Shown here piece after piece: positions 1 through 36,580 of a stretch of 64,000 nucleotides of DNA. Within the stretch, counting starts at the first letter, position 1, and every line of letters starts with the position of its first letter. The stretch lies in NCBI GenBank assembly GCA_932294295.1, contig OW028582.1, positions 2,785,515 to 2,849,514 on the forward strand, given 5' to 3'. Made by a program: the position numbers and the translations under genes. Origin of the DNA: Alitta virens. Its lineage: Eukaryota; Annelida; Polychaeta; Phyllodocida; Nereididae. A model generated the notes under the pieces. That model was not told the origin of the DNA, did no database searches, and saw only the letters and a program-made list of their open reading frames with translations.

Positions 1-448
1 TTTAATGAAAATGTGATGATTGCGTTACTTTAATTACAATATCAGTCATGGTTACATGTAATAATGCAAAAAGAATTGAAATATTTGACATTCCCACCTT
101 ATTTGTGGTATGATATATATATACTAAAATAGTTGATATTCAACTCGGTCGAAATTAGGTTAATCAATTGTATTATCTTTTATTTTATTTTTTTGAAAGC
201 TAAGTTTTAATGTGTGGAGTGTGATCCCAAAATAATTGCTGGATAAACTAATTTTTTATATATAATATTTACTTTTAATATCTGTGAAAGCAAAGAGTAA
301 ATATAAATATATTTCATACCTATAAAAAAAATCAAAGAAAAAGGCTTTTTTTTGGATGACTCAGGTTGTTCAAGGACGTATGAGGTATTTGAAAGGCAAT
401 GTATATTATAAAGTTATCTGTCCAAATAGGTGAGGTGAAAACATGTTT

Positions 449-505
449 AGAAAGAAGTAGTATCTTGAAAACATGTTTAGAAAGAAGTAGTCTCTGAAAA
501 CATGT
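449..505. repeat. Short tandem repeat, about 2.5 units
   Basis: The string GAAAACATGTTTAGAAAGAA occurs twice in direct tandem, followed by a partial third copy (GAAAACATGTCT). The unit is about 32 bp. No function is evident. Confidence 0.7.
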
Positions 506-2035
506 CTCTTTTGTCATGCTTGGGTCATTTTGACTTGTGTTACATCTTTCGTCTTCTTAGCTGCTTAGCGGCCGTCATGTGTCTTAGTGGGCAACTTTGC
601 CATCTGGAAGATTATAGAGATTTTCTTTGATGCGTTTATGGGCTATCAATTAACTGCTTTCTTAGTACAACAGTATACAGTCAAAACATGTCCGTCTGAT
701 TGTAATGTGTGAATTAGTTTTATAGTAATTAGTTTAAAGTGACTATTGTCTATTATGACTGTTAATTAATGGTAACGACACTCATTTGCCATTTTATTCA
801 GGAGCTAGATGCTACAAGCTTTGACAAGCTTAATTGAGGGTTTTTTCACATGCTCGACATCATTAGGCCATCGGGTAGATCAATAAGAATAATTAATCAT
901 TGGCCGTGCAATGTTGCACTGGTGGATATGGAGAACGACTGCTTAATTCAGAGCTCTGCTTAACTCAGCTGCATCACTCAGCTTATTATTGTGTCAGCTA
1001 CTTAAGTCTGTTGCTGTTGGATGCTTATTTCACAGAGTGAGGAATGTGCTTTGCCTTAGGAAAGCATTCGTGTGAATTTCCGTGCTTAGAGATATAGCAA
1101 AAACACAATACTGTTTTTTTTTCTTTCTTTTTTGTCGGTAGCGTTTTTGAATCATTGCTTCTTTGGCTGCACAGCTGTAGTTTCTTGTGCCTTCATGCAG
1201 CATTTATGAGGCATCATTGGCTCTATCGGAGTCTATCCTGTGAAAGTAAGTGCTGAGACATGTTGCAGACTCTCAGTGCTTCGGCTGTAGCAGTCGAGCA
1301 GTAATCTCTCTGCTATTCTGTCGTATAATATCTCCATTGGTTGGAAATATACCAGGAGGGATTACCTCGGAATTATGGAATATATTCAGCATTCTCAAGT
1401 CCTGTTTTTGTAATCAAATTATTATTATTATACGACACGTAGACGGTTTTCCTATTGTTCTGATGAGGCAATAACGAACAAAAATGTTTAACTCCCACCT
1501 GAGTGCAAACTGAACTTGTTTTCTGTAAAACAGGCATTAAAACAAATAAACAATCAAACAAATTAGTAAATATGCCTAATGGAGTATACGTTAGTTCGGT
1601 GTCGGGGAAAAAAAACCAACAAAAATGTTAGTTAACTCCCTCCTTTTTGGAATATAACTAATACTCAAATCATTAATATGACGTTTGCCACTGATGCATT
1701 CTCTTGGTGTTTGTTAGGTAGATCCTCATTATGAATGGGGCAAACATTTGTCTCGGCCAAGGATTAGCTTTCGTTGTTGCATAAAAAATGTGCATTAGGA
1801 TGGCTGAGGGATTTCCCATCGTTAATGCCTCTACTGAGCGGTTTTTATGTTGAGCACTTTCACCATTAGTCATTGTCTAATGCTAGATTTTCCATTCTTT
1901 GCTGTCTAGTGAACTTAAACACGTCTCGTATACACGTAATATTTCTTTAATATGAAGACCCTTCTATCAGGTCCTCTCTGTATTTGATTAATTATGTGAA
2001 GATGCACAACTTTTAAACAGTATAAATGATGCAAG

Positions 2036-2170
2036 ATGAGATCGCATGAGACGTTAAATTGGAGGTGCCTTGTACTCGGTGCCTATGCTGAGATGAGTAA
2101 AAGACCCCACCCCTGGGGTAAATGTTTACATGGGTGGACTCCTCCTCCTCTCTCACCTCATCAATCAACC
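2036..2170. repeat. Dispersed repeat family A, degenerate copy
   Basis: Shares a run of motifs with 4800-4950, 16956-17167, 21749-21945 and 23707-23905: ATCGCATGAG, then GTAAAAGACCCCAC, GGGGTAAATG, GTGGACTCC and a CTCATC-rich tail. The best-bounded copy (16956-17167) has terminal inverted repeats, so the family is probably a non-autonomous DNA element, but this copy has no clear ends. Confidence 0.55.
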
Positions 2171-2881
2171 CTTGATAGTGGCAAGAACTTGTCTTAGAGG
2201 GCTGCACTTTCCATATCTATCTATATTAATCTTGGAACAGGGATAATCATGCAGTTTTCCAGCTAGGCCATTTGAGCACCGTTTTTGCCAGCGCTATGCC
2301 CGAAATTCAGTGAAGACCTTTTTTTTTTTTGCTTTTTAACGAGCTGGTCGCCCTATATGCCTCTATTTAAATGCTCTAATATTCTTGTCCGCCATGCCCA
2401 TTCAAATCCTAGCTGGGACACTATCATGACACATTAATGGCAAAAATTTAAATCTATCTTGATAGACTTGACCTCATGAACATGTCAATGCAACGACACA
2501 TAGACAAAATGTGGCCGTATTTTTACTGGTTTTATTGAGGAGGCTGCATGTATATCATTGTATATGGACATGGTCTAATGAAAAATTGCATCGTTTAAAC
2601 ATGTCATGGACTTCAAATGTCATTAAGTACTAGTTTGAACCTCCCCCTATTTAGAATTTGTCATGCCTCGAATGGTTTAAGTATTGTTTACCTGAGTGAG
2701 TGTATGGCCAGGATTAACATATTTTCCTTTTAGTCTGAAGTGTAAGACTTTGCGAAATATTTGTCAAGATTCTGGCAGTATATTACGAGGATCTTGTCTT
2801 TTATGCAATATTATTGTGAAAGGAAATTATGAGCTTTATTGTTGGGGAAATACAATTTTTGGTCATGTTGTGATTACATTA

Positions 2882-2986
2882 AGGGCTGTTCCATTTAAAA
2901 AGGAGGGGGGCGTGAAGCTGAAGATTTTACATAACAATTTTCACGTCCAGCCCCCCCCCCCCCCTTTTTTTAAATGGAACAGCCCT
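2882..2986. mobile_element. Foldback MITE with TA target duplication
   Basis: A 105-bp element starting AGGGCTGTTCCATTTAAAAA and ending with its inverse complement, flanked on both sides by TA (2880-2881 and 2987-2988). A G-run follows the left arm and a C-run of about 14 precedes the right arm, so almost the whole element can fold into one hairpin. TA duplication fits Tc1/mariner-pogo type mobilisation; there is no coding capacity. Confidence 0.8.
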
Positions 2987-4799
2987 TATCACAGTTAAAT
3001 CTTGTTCGGAAAATTTGTTGATGGGACACTGAATTTTAGGGTTTATCTGTGAGGCATGTTGGCCATATGGCTCATATGCCGAATGGCACTGATCTGTCAC
3101 TCTAGAAAATTTTCTAATTTTTACTATAATTTTACATCTTACTCTGAGCGCTTTAATACTTTTGTGACTCATTAATGCTCGGTTTTCCATATTTGTATTT
3201 GTTATCATTTTACTATTATTATCTCGCTGCATGCTACTTATCATATCAGAATTTAGATGATTGATGATGTTATCTTGCGCTAGCATTTTTCCCTGCTTAT
3301 ATTTAATTTATCAGCATGGCAACTCATTGAAGATATTTAGATGCGTTGTATACTAAGCTAGTAATTCTGGTTAGGAAATAATAATTTTCACTTTATTAGC
3401 ATTGAAGCATTGATAGGTATGTTTGATTTTCAAATGCCAGAGGTTCTATTCAAGTTCTGCCAATTAGCCTCTGTGGCCTCAATTGCAAGGCAAAATCTAA
3501 TTAATGTAAATTAATCGCAGAACTGGTCCTATCTTCTGCATTGACCGTAAGGCTCGGAAATAGACCTGCTGATCTCCATATGACAAATACTCTATATATA
3601 GCATGGGGAAAGTAAAGATCAATTATCCCTAAAAGAAATACCTTTATCAAAGTTTATTGGGTAGTAGTATCCTTCATTATCGTTCGTGTTAAATTCCGAG
3701 AAGGGGAGTGTCCTCCAACCGACAAAATTTCAATCTCCAACTTTAGGTATCCCGATACTATATGATAATTTCCGCATGTTTATTAGCAAATGTACTTTTT
3801 TTTCTCTTTACTTTTTAGCGAATGTTTGATTTTATTTGAGCTCGTTAAGCTTTTGTGTACACTTCTCTTTAATTTGCATCATTTCAGCACTTATCGCATG
3901 ATGTCGCACTGTTGGACAATTTGACTTTTCACTGTGTGTGAGGAGTTAGATTTTTTTTAAAGTGAGAGAGAAATCCGCCTTGCAAAATATACATTGGTTA
4001 TTAGCGTCAGTCTTGGAATGAACTCAATTGTCAGCCCACCACGATTCTTGAAGAGCAAAACAGGAAAGGTATGCGCTCTCTCCGACTGAAAAACAACCAC
4101 CTGGCAAAACTGCTCAATTCTGTGCTTTGGTGAGCTTTAACCCACACGAAAAACTGCAATCGCATCACTGCACCTCCCTGATCGTAATATAAGTTGTTCG
4201 ATCCACTGCCTTTAAACCTTTCGCAACACCCTAAGATTTGTATTATTCACACTGATTACACTTTTAAAATAATTGAAGTGGTGCCTGCTATGAACATGGT
4301 GGTGCTTTGTCCCTGCCCTGTCTATCTTTAGTGTCTTGTCTGTCCGTCTGTTCGTTTTTCGTAATCCTGGCAAACTACATGATTTCTGTTGCACCTGCCT
4401 TCGCTCTGCACACACGTGATTAATTAAAAAATCAAACACTGTTTTAAAAACCTGCGTTCAAGTTCCTGTGATATGTTTTTCACAAAATTCACTTTCAAGA
4501 TCAGAGGATGAATTTTGCACATGGGCATCTGTATCGGCTGCATGAATTTTCGCTATTTGTTTGTCCGAGACATGGGGAGAAGGGGTTTACAAACTGGAAA
4601 TTTGGTGCACGATAATACCACAAATCGAAAATCAATAACTTTTACAAAGACATGTCCATGGTGGAGTGTATTTAAATGTACAGATGGTCGGAGGGTGTTC
4701 AAAACTTCAAAATGAGTTCAGTAGTGTATTACACTATAGTGTACATATAGTATAATCCCTGAAATGCAAATTTATCGGCCCTGGAACTGAATGCTGTAA

Positions 4800-4950
4800 G
4801 TTTTTTTGCTTAGTGTCTATGCTGGGGGCAAGTAAAACACCCCACCCTGAGGGTAAATGTGTAACAACATTGTGTGGACTCCCCAGCAGCCTTATCATCT
4901 CATCATTACGTCTGCCCACAGCTCATGCTTACTAAGATTCACAGAGCTTT
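4800..4950. repeat. Dispersed repeat family A, copy 2
   Basis: Carries GTGTCTATGCTG, GCAAGTAAAACACCCCACC, GGGTAAATGTG, TGTGTGGACTCC and TTATCATCTCATCATTACGT in the same order as the copies at 21749 and 23707. No ends or target duplication were recognised. Confidence 0.6.
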
Positions 4951-5837
4951 GATGCATGTGCGAGAAATCAAGTGGTGCTTCAGTAATATTTGCATAATTA
5001 TGCTAGGCTGCCATGGGATTGTCTTGCTGCCAATTGCTGGGCCTATAGTTGTAACACCCAAGGTGGCGCTGTTAACGAGATATGACCTAATATGGTGGTT
5101 GTGGTAAATAACACTAATACTAATGACGAATAGAAGGGTGTTAGGAAGGGTCGTTCGGTGTAACCCCAGGTGTGGGACTCCTTGCATTACCAAATGACTA
5201 ATTAATATTGTATATAACTAATATAATCTGCCTAACAATCATGTTCATGCATTGGCAAAAATACTGTGATTTTTAATGGATGATTTTTAGATGACAGGTT
5301 CTTTCCAGATTCTATCAAAAGATATTTGAGAAAATTTTTGTTTATATTTGTTTGTTCATAGGAAACTGTTTTCCAACATGTATAAAGTAGATAAATATCA
5401 GATTTGCAGTAAAGATGAGGATATGAAAAGCAATCTTTTGATCTGGAAGCAACTTTACTAAATTAGATTGTGCATTGTGTATTGCATATTGATGTATTGT
5501 AATTAACTTAGTTTCATCCAATTACTGATTTGTTTGACGTACTGATTGATGTCAATGAATCCCGTTCAATGATGCATTGAGCTTGGCTTGATTATTATAA
5601 CAATGAATCTTGTTTTGAACTAGGCTAGTTAAGTAGCGTAGTATGCCAATTATGTATTACTAATACCTAATGAAATGAATGATATATATATTAAATTAAT
5701 ATCGCTTGATCTCGAATGCATTATACATTGTATAACTCGTTCGCATTGTGTGTCTCGTAATACTAATGATTCATCAATTAACGTTATGAAATTGTATTTA
5801 AAATAAATTCGATTGATTTCTTTTGCAGTGGTTGGTG

Positions 5838-30044
<24,207 letters not shown>

Positions 30045-30763
30045 CCCTAACCAATTTTTATATATATATAACTTATCAATTATTGAAGGCACCTGTAATT
30101 TCAATTTTGATGCTGATTTTCTGCTGCCGTCACGTGCTGCCCTCCAGTGTTAAAATGAAGAATCAATACGTCAGCATCACCGACTTCTACGCTCTGCAGT
30201 TTTTTGGTTATTTCTACAAAGTGGTAAACTTACAACTGATCTTTTCTACTATATAGAAATATCTGAAATTATTTTCATGATCACATTTATCCACTTGCAC
30301 CATATAATAAAACGAAATCAGTATCGTGTGTGGCCAACAGATGGCGTTGCCAAATATTTGCTCCCCTGGTGGATAATTTGCACACTACAAATTTGCTGTT
30401 TATTGAAGGCTAATGTTATTGTTAATTAGGGTTTTGTTTAATATTTGCAAATTTTAATGTGATGCTTTTCGGCAACCGTTTTGAAGGCTATGGTATGCTT
30501 TTTTTTCAAAGTACTACTAAAAATCTTAATTTTGTATCGGACCGCCGCTAAATTCATGCTCAAATTGTGGCCAATAATGCAAGCTTTTCATACTCAATAA
30601 GTACTCCAAGTAATACAGAATATACTTGAGAAATTATTGATTTGTGCAAAATATTAAATATGAGGGTTAGAGTTTGTAATGATGCATGACTAATGTACAT
30701 ATGTATATGTTTTCCAAATGTGTCTGTTCGCTACAGTAATAAGTATTTATTGTAATCTCTCTG

Positions 30764-30769
30764 AATAAA
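30764..30769 (+). promoter_or_regulatory. AP1G1: Candidate proximal poly(A) signal
   Basis: AATAAA about 720 bases past the stop codon; only a weak GC-rich segment follows. Confidence 0.4.
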
Positions 30770-32429
30770 ATGCGCGGGGATCATAATTGAATGCGACCTG
30801 CCATTATTATTTTGACATTACAGAAACATTGGTTGTTTGAAGAAGGTCTCACAAAAGCAGGTGTACTGCTAATTAATAATATAATATCCGCTTAATTATA
30901 AAAGGTACAGTCTGTTTCTTGAATTGGATGACTTTTGTATGTGGTATATATTCCTTATTTAGGCCAAGAAGTTACCCCACAAAGTTACAAAACAAGCCTC
31001 ATCGGAAGACCTAATATCAATTTAATTTTTTTGGGGGGTTGGGTTTTCGGCAGAACGTAAATTGATTATCAGTGGCTGAGTTGTGCATTCTTGAGCATTG
31101 CATCGTCCAGACCATAACTATCCTTCTCACTAATTAGTGATCACTATAACACATCGTCATAATAATGTATAAGTCTGCTATCCGGAAGTATTGGAATGTA
31201 TAGGTAATTCTTGATCGCAAATTTGAGGTACGGTCGTGCAAATGATAAATAATTTGGTTGTGATATTGATTTCTATCAGTAAATGTTACGTGTTAATTCC
31301 TTGTAAGTTTATATGTGATTGGGGTAAAAGGTAATGATCTAAATCTGAATAATATTGCTTAATTTATTCCGAGTTTATCTAACAGCATGGCATCGTTTGT
31401 GAAATCATTTCTCTTTGCTAGATTCTATAACCATTCTCATTTTACTTGCAATGTGTAGTAAACTGTGATAAGATGAATAATATATCTACATTTGTCTTGT
31501 TGATGATTATAATGATTATTAGCTCCAGCTTTTTCCAATAATTCTGTCATCCATTGTAACAATCTGTATCCGTTTCATTTTCTTGAAAATTGCCGTTGGC
31601 ACACCAAGCGTATTATTCAGTGTTCATTCTCCAAAAGTTTCATTCTTTAACTTATTGTCGAAAATTAATGAAATGTGAGGTGATCAATCTGTTGTGAGGA
31701 ATTAATCGCATGGAATTAATATGTATTGGTGATTTAAGCAAAAATTTCCATTAGTATGTTGGGGTAATATGGTGAAGATTTGAAATTAAATACTATTGCG
31801 ATATTTGACTTCTTCATAAATGTATTGAAAGCGGAAAAAGCAGTTGATGTTGTTCTCACAAGTGTTGAAGGCACTCAGTAGTAATTATGTTTAAAAAATA
31901 TAATATATAATGGGAGCGGTAGCCACAAATTTGCCGTTTGGCATGATTGACATGAACGTTGGGTTTGAAACACAACCAGATTTCGAAGCTTATCTCTTTC
32001 TCTGTTGCCTCGAAGATAAAAAAGCTAGCGCATGCATTGTTCGTCCCATTCCATTGTTTCATTTCATGTTTGTAAGGATATAATGTACATGAATGTATAT
32101 TAGATTTGTTATACTGCCGTGCGAGGTGTTAATATTTGATATAAGGCAATATACTATGTCGTAGGCACGATGCGTCAATATTGATAATAAAAGGGGGTTA
32201 AACATGAAATATTTTTACAGGAAATGACTCATTGTATATTGCACATTTGAAAGACGGGCCTTCGTACGGACGGCTTGTGTATATACCTGTAATGTAATTG
32301 GTTAGTATCCGCGATTATTAAGGGTTAGTTGTCATCCGTATGCCATGTATCAAACAGAAATATCAAATATGAATATTTATGCTGAAAATGGTAAAACAAA
32401 TTCAAGAAATGTTTGTCCCATTTTAGGAC

Positions 32430-32435
32430 AATAAA
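32430..32435 (+). promoter_or_regulatory. AP1G1: Candidate distal poly(A) signal
   Basis: AATAAA followed, within about 25 bases, by a GT-rich stretch (GGAGTTTGGTTTTTGTTT), the usual layout of a strong animal cleavage site. Confidence 0.55.
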
Positions 32436-32455
32436 GTGAATCATTGCAACATGGA

Positions 32456-33144
32456 GTTTGGTTTTTGTTTCTTAGTCAATCTTTTTTCTTCAAATATAAA
32501 AATGTCCGACACTTAAGTCGTAAACTCTTGAGATGTTTTTTAATGATATAACATACAAAATTAATGATTATTTATTGTCTATTTTTGTACAAAATATAAA
32601 ACTTAGCAAGCTAGATTGCTATTACTCGACAAATCTGATAATAAAGGCGGTTAAACGAAAATTAAAAAATTAATAAATCTATCAGCAAGAATAGCTACAC
32701 TGTGCAGTACCATAGTACATAATCTGACTACAAATATGCTGAAAAATCTTATAATGGATGACATTCAAGGCGCATAACCATGCATTGACTTCTTGCGCTA
32801 AAAACTGGCTGCCTTTCCTTCAGCTCTCGACCCGGCCCTGATGACCATGCTGGTGCCACCAAAGCTGGGTAGAAATCTGTTCTGTCGTATATGAAATCTG
32901 TAAAAAAAAAAAGGCAGCGAGAGAACAATAACCCTGAATCACAGTCAAATTAAGCTTAATCGGTGGCCTAGGCACATTCGGGTCGATCATGGTGCCCACT
33001 CAGCCTGCCCTTATGAAAAATGGACCATTTTTTGGGAGTCCATAACCACTGCCTGATCAATCTGCTATAAATGATTTTACCCAGTCTTTCTGCTTGTAAC
33101 TGGCAAAAAGCATCTTTTCGGCGTGACTGTTAAGAGGCTGAAAT
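32456..33144. other. Unique spacer between AP-1 gamma and the SRP RNA array
   Basis: I see no gene here. The sequence is not part of the 816-bp unit; array homology begins abruptly near 33145 inside an SRP RNA gene. An A-run of 11 is at about 32902. Confidence 0.6.
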
Positions 33145-33316
33145 ATTAGACAACCTTGTGACCCTAACCTCCGTTGGGGACCCCATATCGACACAGGGCT
33201 GAGCATGGACACCCGATCGACATAGAGCGGCGACAAGCAGGTCCCCCGGCCTCAAGCTGTCCTCTGACCCCAGCCTCCCAGTCGCAGGATTATAGGAATG
33301 TGCCACCATTCCCAGC
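33145..33316 (-). pseudogene. RN7SL: Truncated SRP RNA gene at the left array edge
   Basis: Contains the 5' 172 nt or so of the RNA gene (Alu domain, helix 5 strand, helix 6) and breaks off before helix 8 and the terminator. Differences from consensus include CCGTTGGGG in helix 6 and GGCTGAGC instead of GGCTTAGC on the plus strand. It lies where the array meets unique DNA and cannot make a complete SRP RNA. Confidence 0.9.
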
Positions 33317-33837
33317 TGACAGGCCAGGTGTTAGGACTGTTGGTCTATCATGAAGTGCTATTTTTAGCTCTCTCACCTGTGAACAGGATGCAGATGGCAG
33401 CACTTGCCTCACTCATTCACCTGTGGTGTTGTGAAAGTTCTGAAAACATTGGTTAGGTTAGATAAGCTTGTGTGCTCTGAAAATGTCTTATTACTAAAAA
33501 TGGAAAGAGAGATGACCATGTTTAGGTTTCACTTAAATATGACAATTAATATATAGAGAGGTGTAGCTGTGCAGTGAGTGGGTCAAAATTTTATCTGCAC
33601 TTTTACATATATTTGCCATGTTTTGACATTGATATGAATCACAAAGGAACAGATAGGCTTGCCTGCACTTGTGCTTTAATCAAATGCATGTGATGTTATC
33701 CGATTGGAGGTTTCAGTTGTTTTTTGTATGGGCCTGTTTATGTAAAGAAGCAATGAAAAAATTGACCAGAGAAGCCATAACTGGGTAAAAGCACAATTCA
33801 TATTTGCATGAAATGGTCTGGAAGGGCAATAGAGAAA

Positions 33838-34132
33838 GGATCAGGTCCCACTGTATTGGTCAGGCTGCCAGCCGTCACCTATTCACAGGCGCTATCCCAC
33901 TACTGCCCTACGCGGGGAATTTTGCCTGCTGCGTTTCCGCCCTGGGCCGGTGCATCCCTCATTAGACAACCTGGTGACCCCAACCTCCGTCGGGGACCCC
34001 ATATCGACACAGGGCTTAGCATGGACACCCGATCGACATAGAGCGGCGACAAGCAGGTCCCCCGGCCTCAAGCTGTCCTCTGACCCCAGCTTCCCAGTCG
34101 CAGGATTATAGGAATGTGCCACCATTCCCAGC
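33838..34132 (-). ncRNA. RN7SL: SRP RNA gene, array copy 1, defective terminator
   Basis: Full-length. It has G42A, and the T-run that ends the other copies (TTTTT) is broken to TTTCT, so Pol III termination may be poor. As the first full copy next to the edge it receives fewer homogenising exchanges. Possibly a pseudogene. Confidence 0.85.
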
Positions 34133-34653
34133 TGACAGGCCAGGTGTTAGGACTGTTGGTCTATCATGAAGTGCTATTTTTAGCTCTCTCACCTGTGAAC
34201 AGGATGCAGATGGCAGCACTTGCCTCACTCATTCACCTGTGGTGTTGTGAAAGTTCTGAAAACATTGGTTAGGTTAGATAAGCTTGTGTGCTCTGAAAAT
34301 GTCTTATTACTAAAAATGGAAAGAGAGATGACCATGTTTAGGTTTCACTTAAATATGACAATTAATATATAGAGAGGTGTAGCTGTGCAGTGAGTGGGTC
34401 AAAATTTTATCTGCACTTTTACATATATTTGCCATGTTTTGACATTGATATGAATCACAAAGGAACAGATAGGCTTGCCTGCACTTGTGCTTTAATCAAA
34501 TGCATGTGATGTTATCCGATTGGAGGTTTCAGTTGTTTTTTGTATGGGCCTGTTTATGTAAAGAAGCAATGAAAAAATTGACCAGAGAAGCCATAAATGG
34601 GTAAAAGCACAATTAATATTTGCATGAAATGGTCTGGAAGGGCAATAGAAAAA

Positions 34654-34948
34654 GGATCAGGTCCCACTGTATTGGTCAGGCTGCCAGCCGTCACCTATTC
34701 ACAGGCGCTATCCCACTACTGCCCCACGCGGGGAATTTTGCCTGCTGCGTTTCCGCCCTGGGCCGGTGCATCCCTCATTAGACAACCTGGTGACCCCAAC
34801 CTCCGTCGGGGACCCCATATCGACACAGGGCTTAGCATGGACACCCGATCGACATAGAGCGGCGACAAGCAGGTCCCCCGGCCTCAAGCTGTCCTCTGAC
34901 CCCAGCCTCCCAGTCGCAGGATTATAGGAATGTGCCACCATTCCCAGC
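34654..34948 (-). ncRNA. RN7SL: SRP RNA gene, array copy 2
   Basis: One internal change, A224G. T5 terminator at 34649-34653. The base before the gene is changed (GTTA instead of GTCA just upstream). Confidence 0.92.
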
Positions 34949-35469
34949 TAACAGGCCAGGTGTTAGGACTGTTGGTCTTTCATGAAGTGCTATTTTTAGC
35001 TCTCTCACCTGTGAACAGGATGCAGATGGCAGCACTTGCCTCACTCATTCACCTGTGGTGTTGTGAAAGTTTCGAAAACATTGGTTAGGTTAGATAAGCT
35101 TGTGTGCTCTGAAAATGTCTTATTACTAAAAATTGAAAGAGAGATGACCATGTTTAGGTTTCACTTAAATATGACAATTAATATATAGAGAGGTGTAGCT
35201 GTGCAGTGAGTGGGTCAAAATTTTATCTGCACTTTTACATATATTTGCCATGTTTTGACATTGATATGAATCACAAAGGAACAGATAGGCTTGCCTGCAC
35301 TTGTGCTTTAATCAAATGCATGTGATGTTATCCGATTGGAGGTTTCAGTTGTTTTTTGTATGGGCCTGTTTATGTAAAGAAGCAATGAAAAAATTGACCA
35401 GAGAAGCCATAACTGGGTAAAAGCACAATTAATATTTGCATGAAATGGTCTGGAAGGGCAATAGAAAAA

Positions 35470-35764
35470 GGATCAGGTCCCACTGTATTGGTCAGGCTGC
35501 CAGCCGTCACCTATTCACAGGCGCTATCCCACTACTGCCCTACGCGGGGAATTTTGCCTGCTGTGTTTCCGCCCTGGGCCGGTGCATCCCTCATTAGACA
35601 ACCTGGTGACCCCAACCTCCGTCGGGGACCCCATATCGACACAGGGCTTAGCATGGACACCCGATCGACATAGAGCGGCGACAAGCAGGTCCCCCGGCCT
35701 CAAGCTGTCCTCTGACCCCAGCCTCCCAGTCGCAGGATTATAGGAATGTGCCACCATTCCCAGC
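35470..35764 (-). ncRNA. RN7SL: SRP RNA gene, array copy 3
   Basis: G201A weakens the stem (C194-G201) that closes the helix 8 tetraloop, the SRP54-binding hairpin. Otherwise as consensus. Confidence 0.9.
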
Positions 35765-36285
35765 TAACAGGCCAGGTGTTAGGACTGTTGGTCTTTCATG
35801 AAGTGCTATTTTTAGCTCTCTCACCTGTGAACAGGATGCAGATGGCAGCACTTGCCTCACTCATTCACCTGTGGTGTTGTGAAAGTTCCGAAAACATTGG
35901 TTAGGTTAGATAAGCTTGTGTGCTCTGAAAATGTCTTATTACTAAAAATGGAAAGAGAGATGACCATGTTTAGGTTTCACTTAAATATGACAATTAATAT
36001 ATAGAGAGGTGTAGCTGTGCAGTGAGTGGGTCAAAATTTTATCTGCACTTTTACATATATTTGCCACGTTTTGACATTGATATGAATCACAAAGGAACAG
36101 ATAGGCTTGCCTGCACTTGTGCTTTAATCAAATGCATGTGATGTTATCCGATTGGAGGTTTCAGTTGTTTTTTGTATGGGCCTGTTTATGTAAAGAAGCA
36201 ATGAAAAAATTGACCAGAGAAGCCATAAATGGGTAAAAGCACAATTAATATTTGCATGAAATGGTCTGGAAGGGCAATAGAAAAA

Positions 36286-36580
36286 GGATCAGGTCCCACT
36301 GTATTGGTCAGGCTGCCAGCCGTCACCTATTCACAGGCGCTATCCCACTACTGCCCTACGCGGGGAATTTTGCCTGCTGCGTTTCCGCCCTGGGCCGGTG
36401 CATCCCTCATTAGACAACCTGGTGACCCCAACCTCCGTCGGGGACCCCATATCGACACAGGGCTTAGCATGGACACCCGATCGACATAGAGCGGCGACAA
36501 GCAGGTCCCCCGGCCTCAAGCTGTCCTCTGACCCCAGCCTCCCAGTCGCAGGATTATAGGAATGTGCCACCATTCCCAGC
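36286..36580 (-). ncRNA. RN7SL: SRP RNA gene, array copy 4 (consensus, fully described)
   Basis: The RNA scaffold of the signal recognition particle, which pauses translation and targets nascent secretory proteins to the ER. Numbered from GCTGGGAATGG (nt 1), the 295-nt sequence follows human 7SL end to end. The Alu domain lies at nt 1-50. Helix 6 is closed by a GGAG tetraloop at 145-148 (SRP19 site). Helix 8 has GCGGAAACGC at 193-202 with a GAAA loop, and internal-loop strands CCCAGG (187-192) and AGCAGG (203-208) (SRP54 site). Helix 5 closes with TAGTGGGATAGCGCC, and the gene ends GGGACCTGATCC before TTTTT. Nt 23-27 read TATAA where human has TGTAG. Presence of the S domain excludes an Alu-type SINE. 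Confidence 0.95.

Larger units (their letters stand above)
1..5828. other. Upstream non-coding region
   Basis: I found no exon with recognisable coding potential here. The coding part of the adaptor gene begins in an exon whose acceptor AG is at 5827-5828, so at least one non-coding first exon and the promoter should lie in this stretch or further left; I could not identify them. Visible content is AT-rich DNA, a foldback MITE at 2882-2986, degenerate copies of a dispersed repeat near 2036-2170 and 4800-4950, and a short tandem repeat near 449-505. Confidence 0.6.
30045..32455 (+). other. AP1G1: Probable 3' UTR and downstream flank of AP-1 gamma
   Basis: AT-rich, no coding potential. Several AATAAA hexamers lie in it: 30764-30769, 32186-32191 and 32430-32435. 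Which is used, and so the UTR length (about 0.75 or 2.4 kb), cannot be decided from sequence alone. Confidence 0.55.

Noticed and set aside
2927..3286. 119-codon minus-strand frame
   Set aside because: It partly reads through the foldback MITE and its C-run; no recognisable domain.
34618..34625. Octamer ATTTGCAT in each spacer as a snRNA-type distal enhancer for the SRP genes
   Set aside because: It lies just downstream of one gene's terminator and nearly 500 bp upstream of no properly placed neighbour, too far from the usual position near -200. Kept only as a descriptive note.
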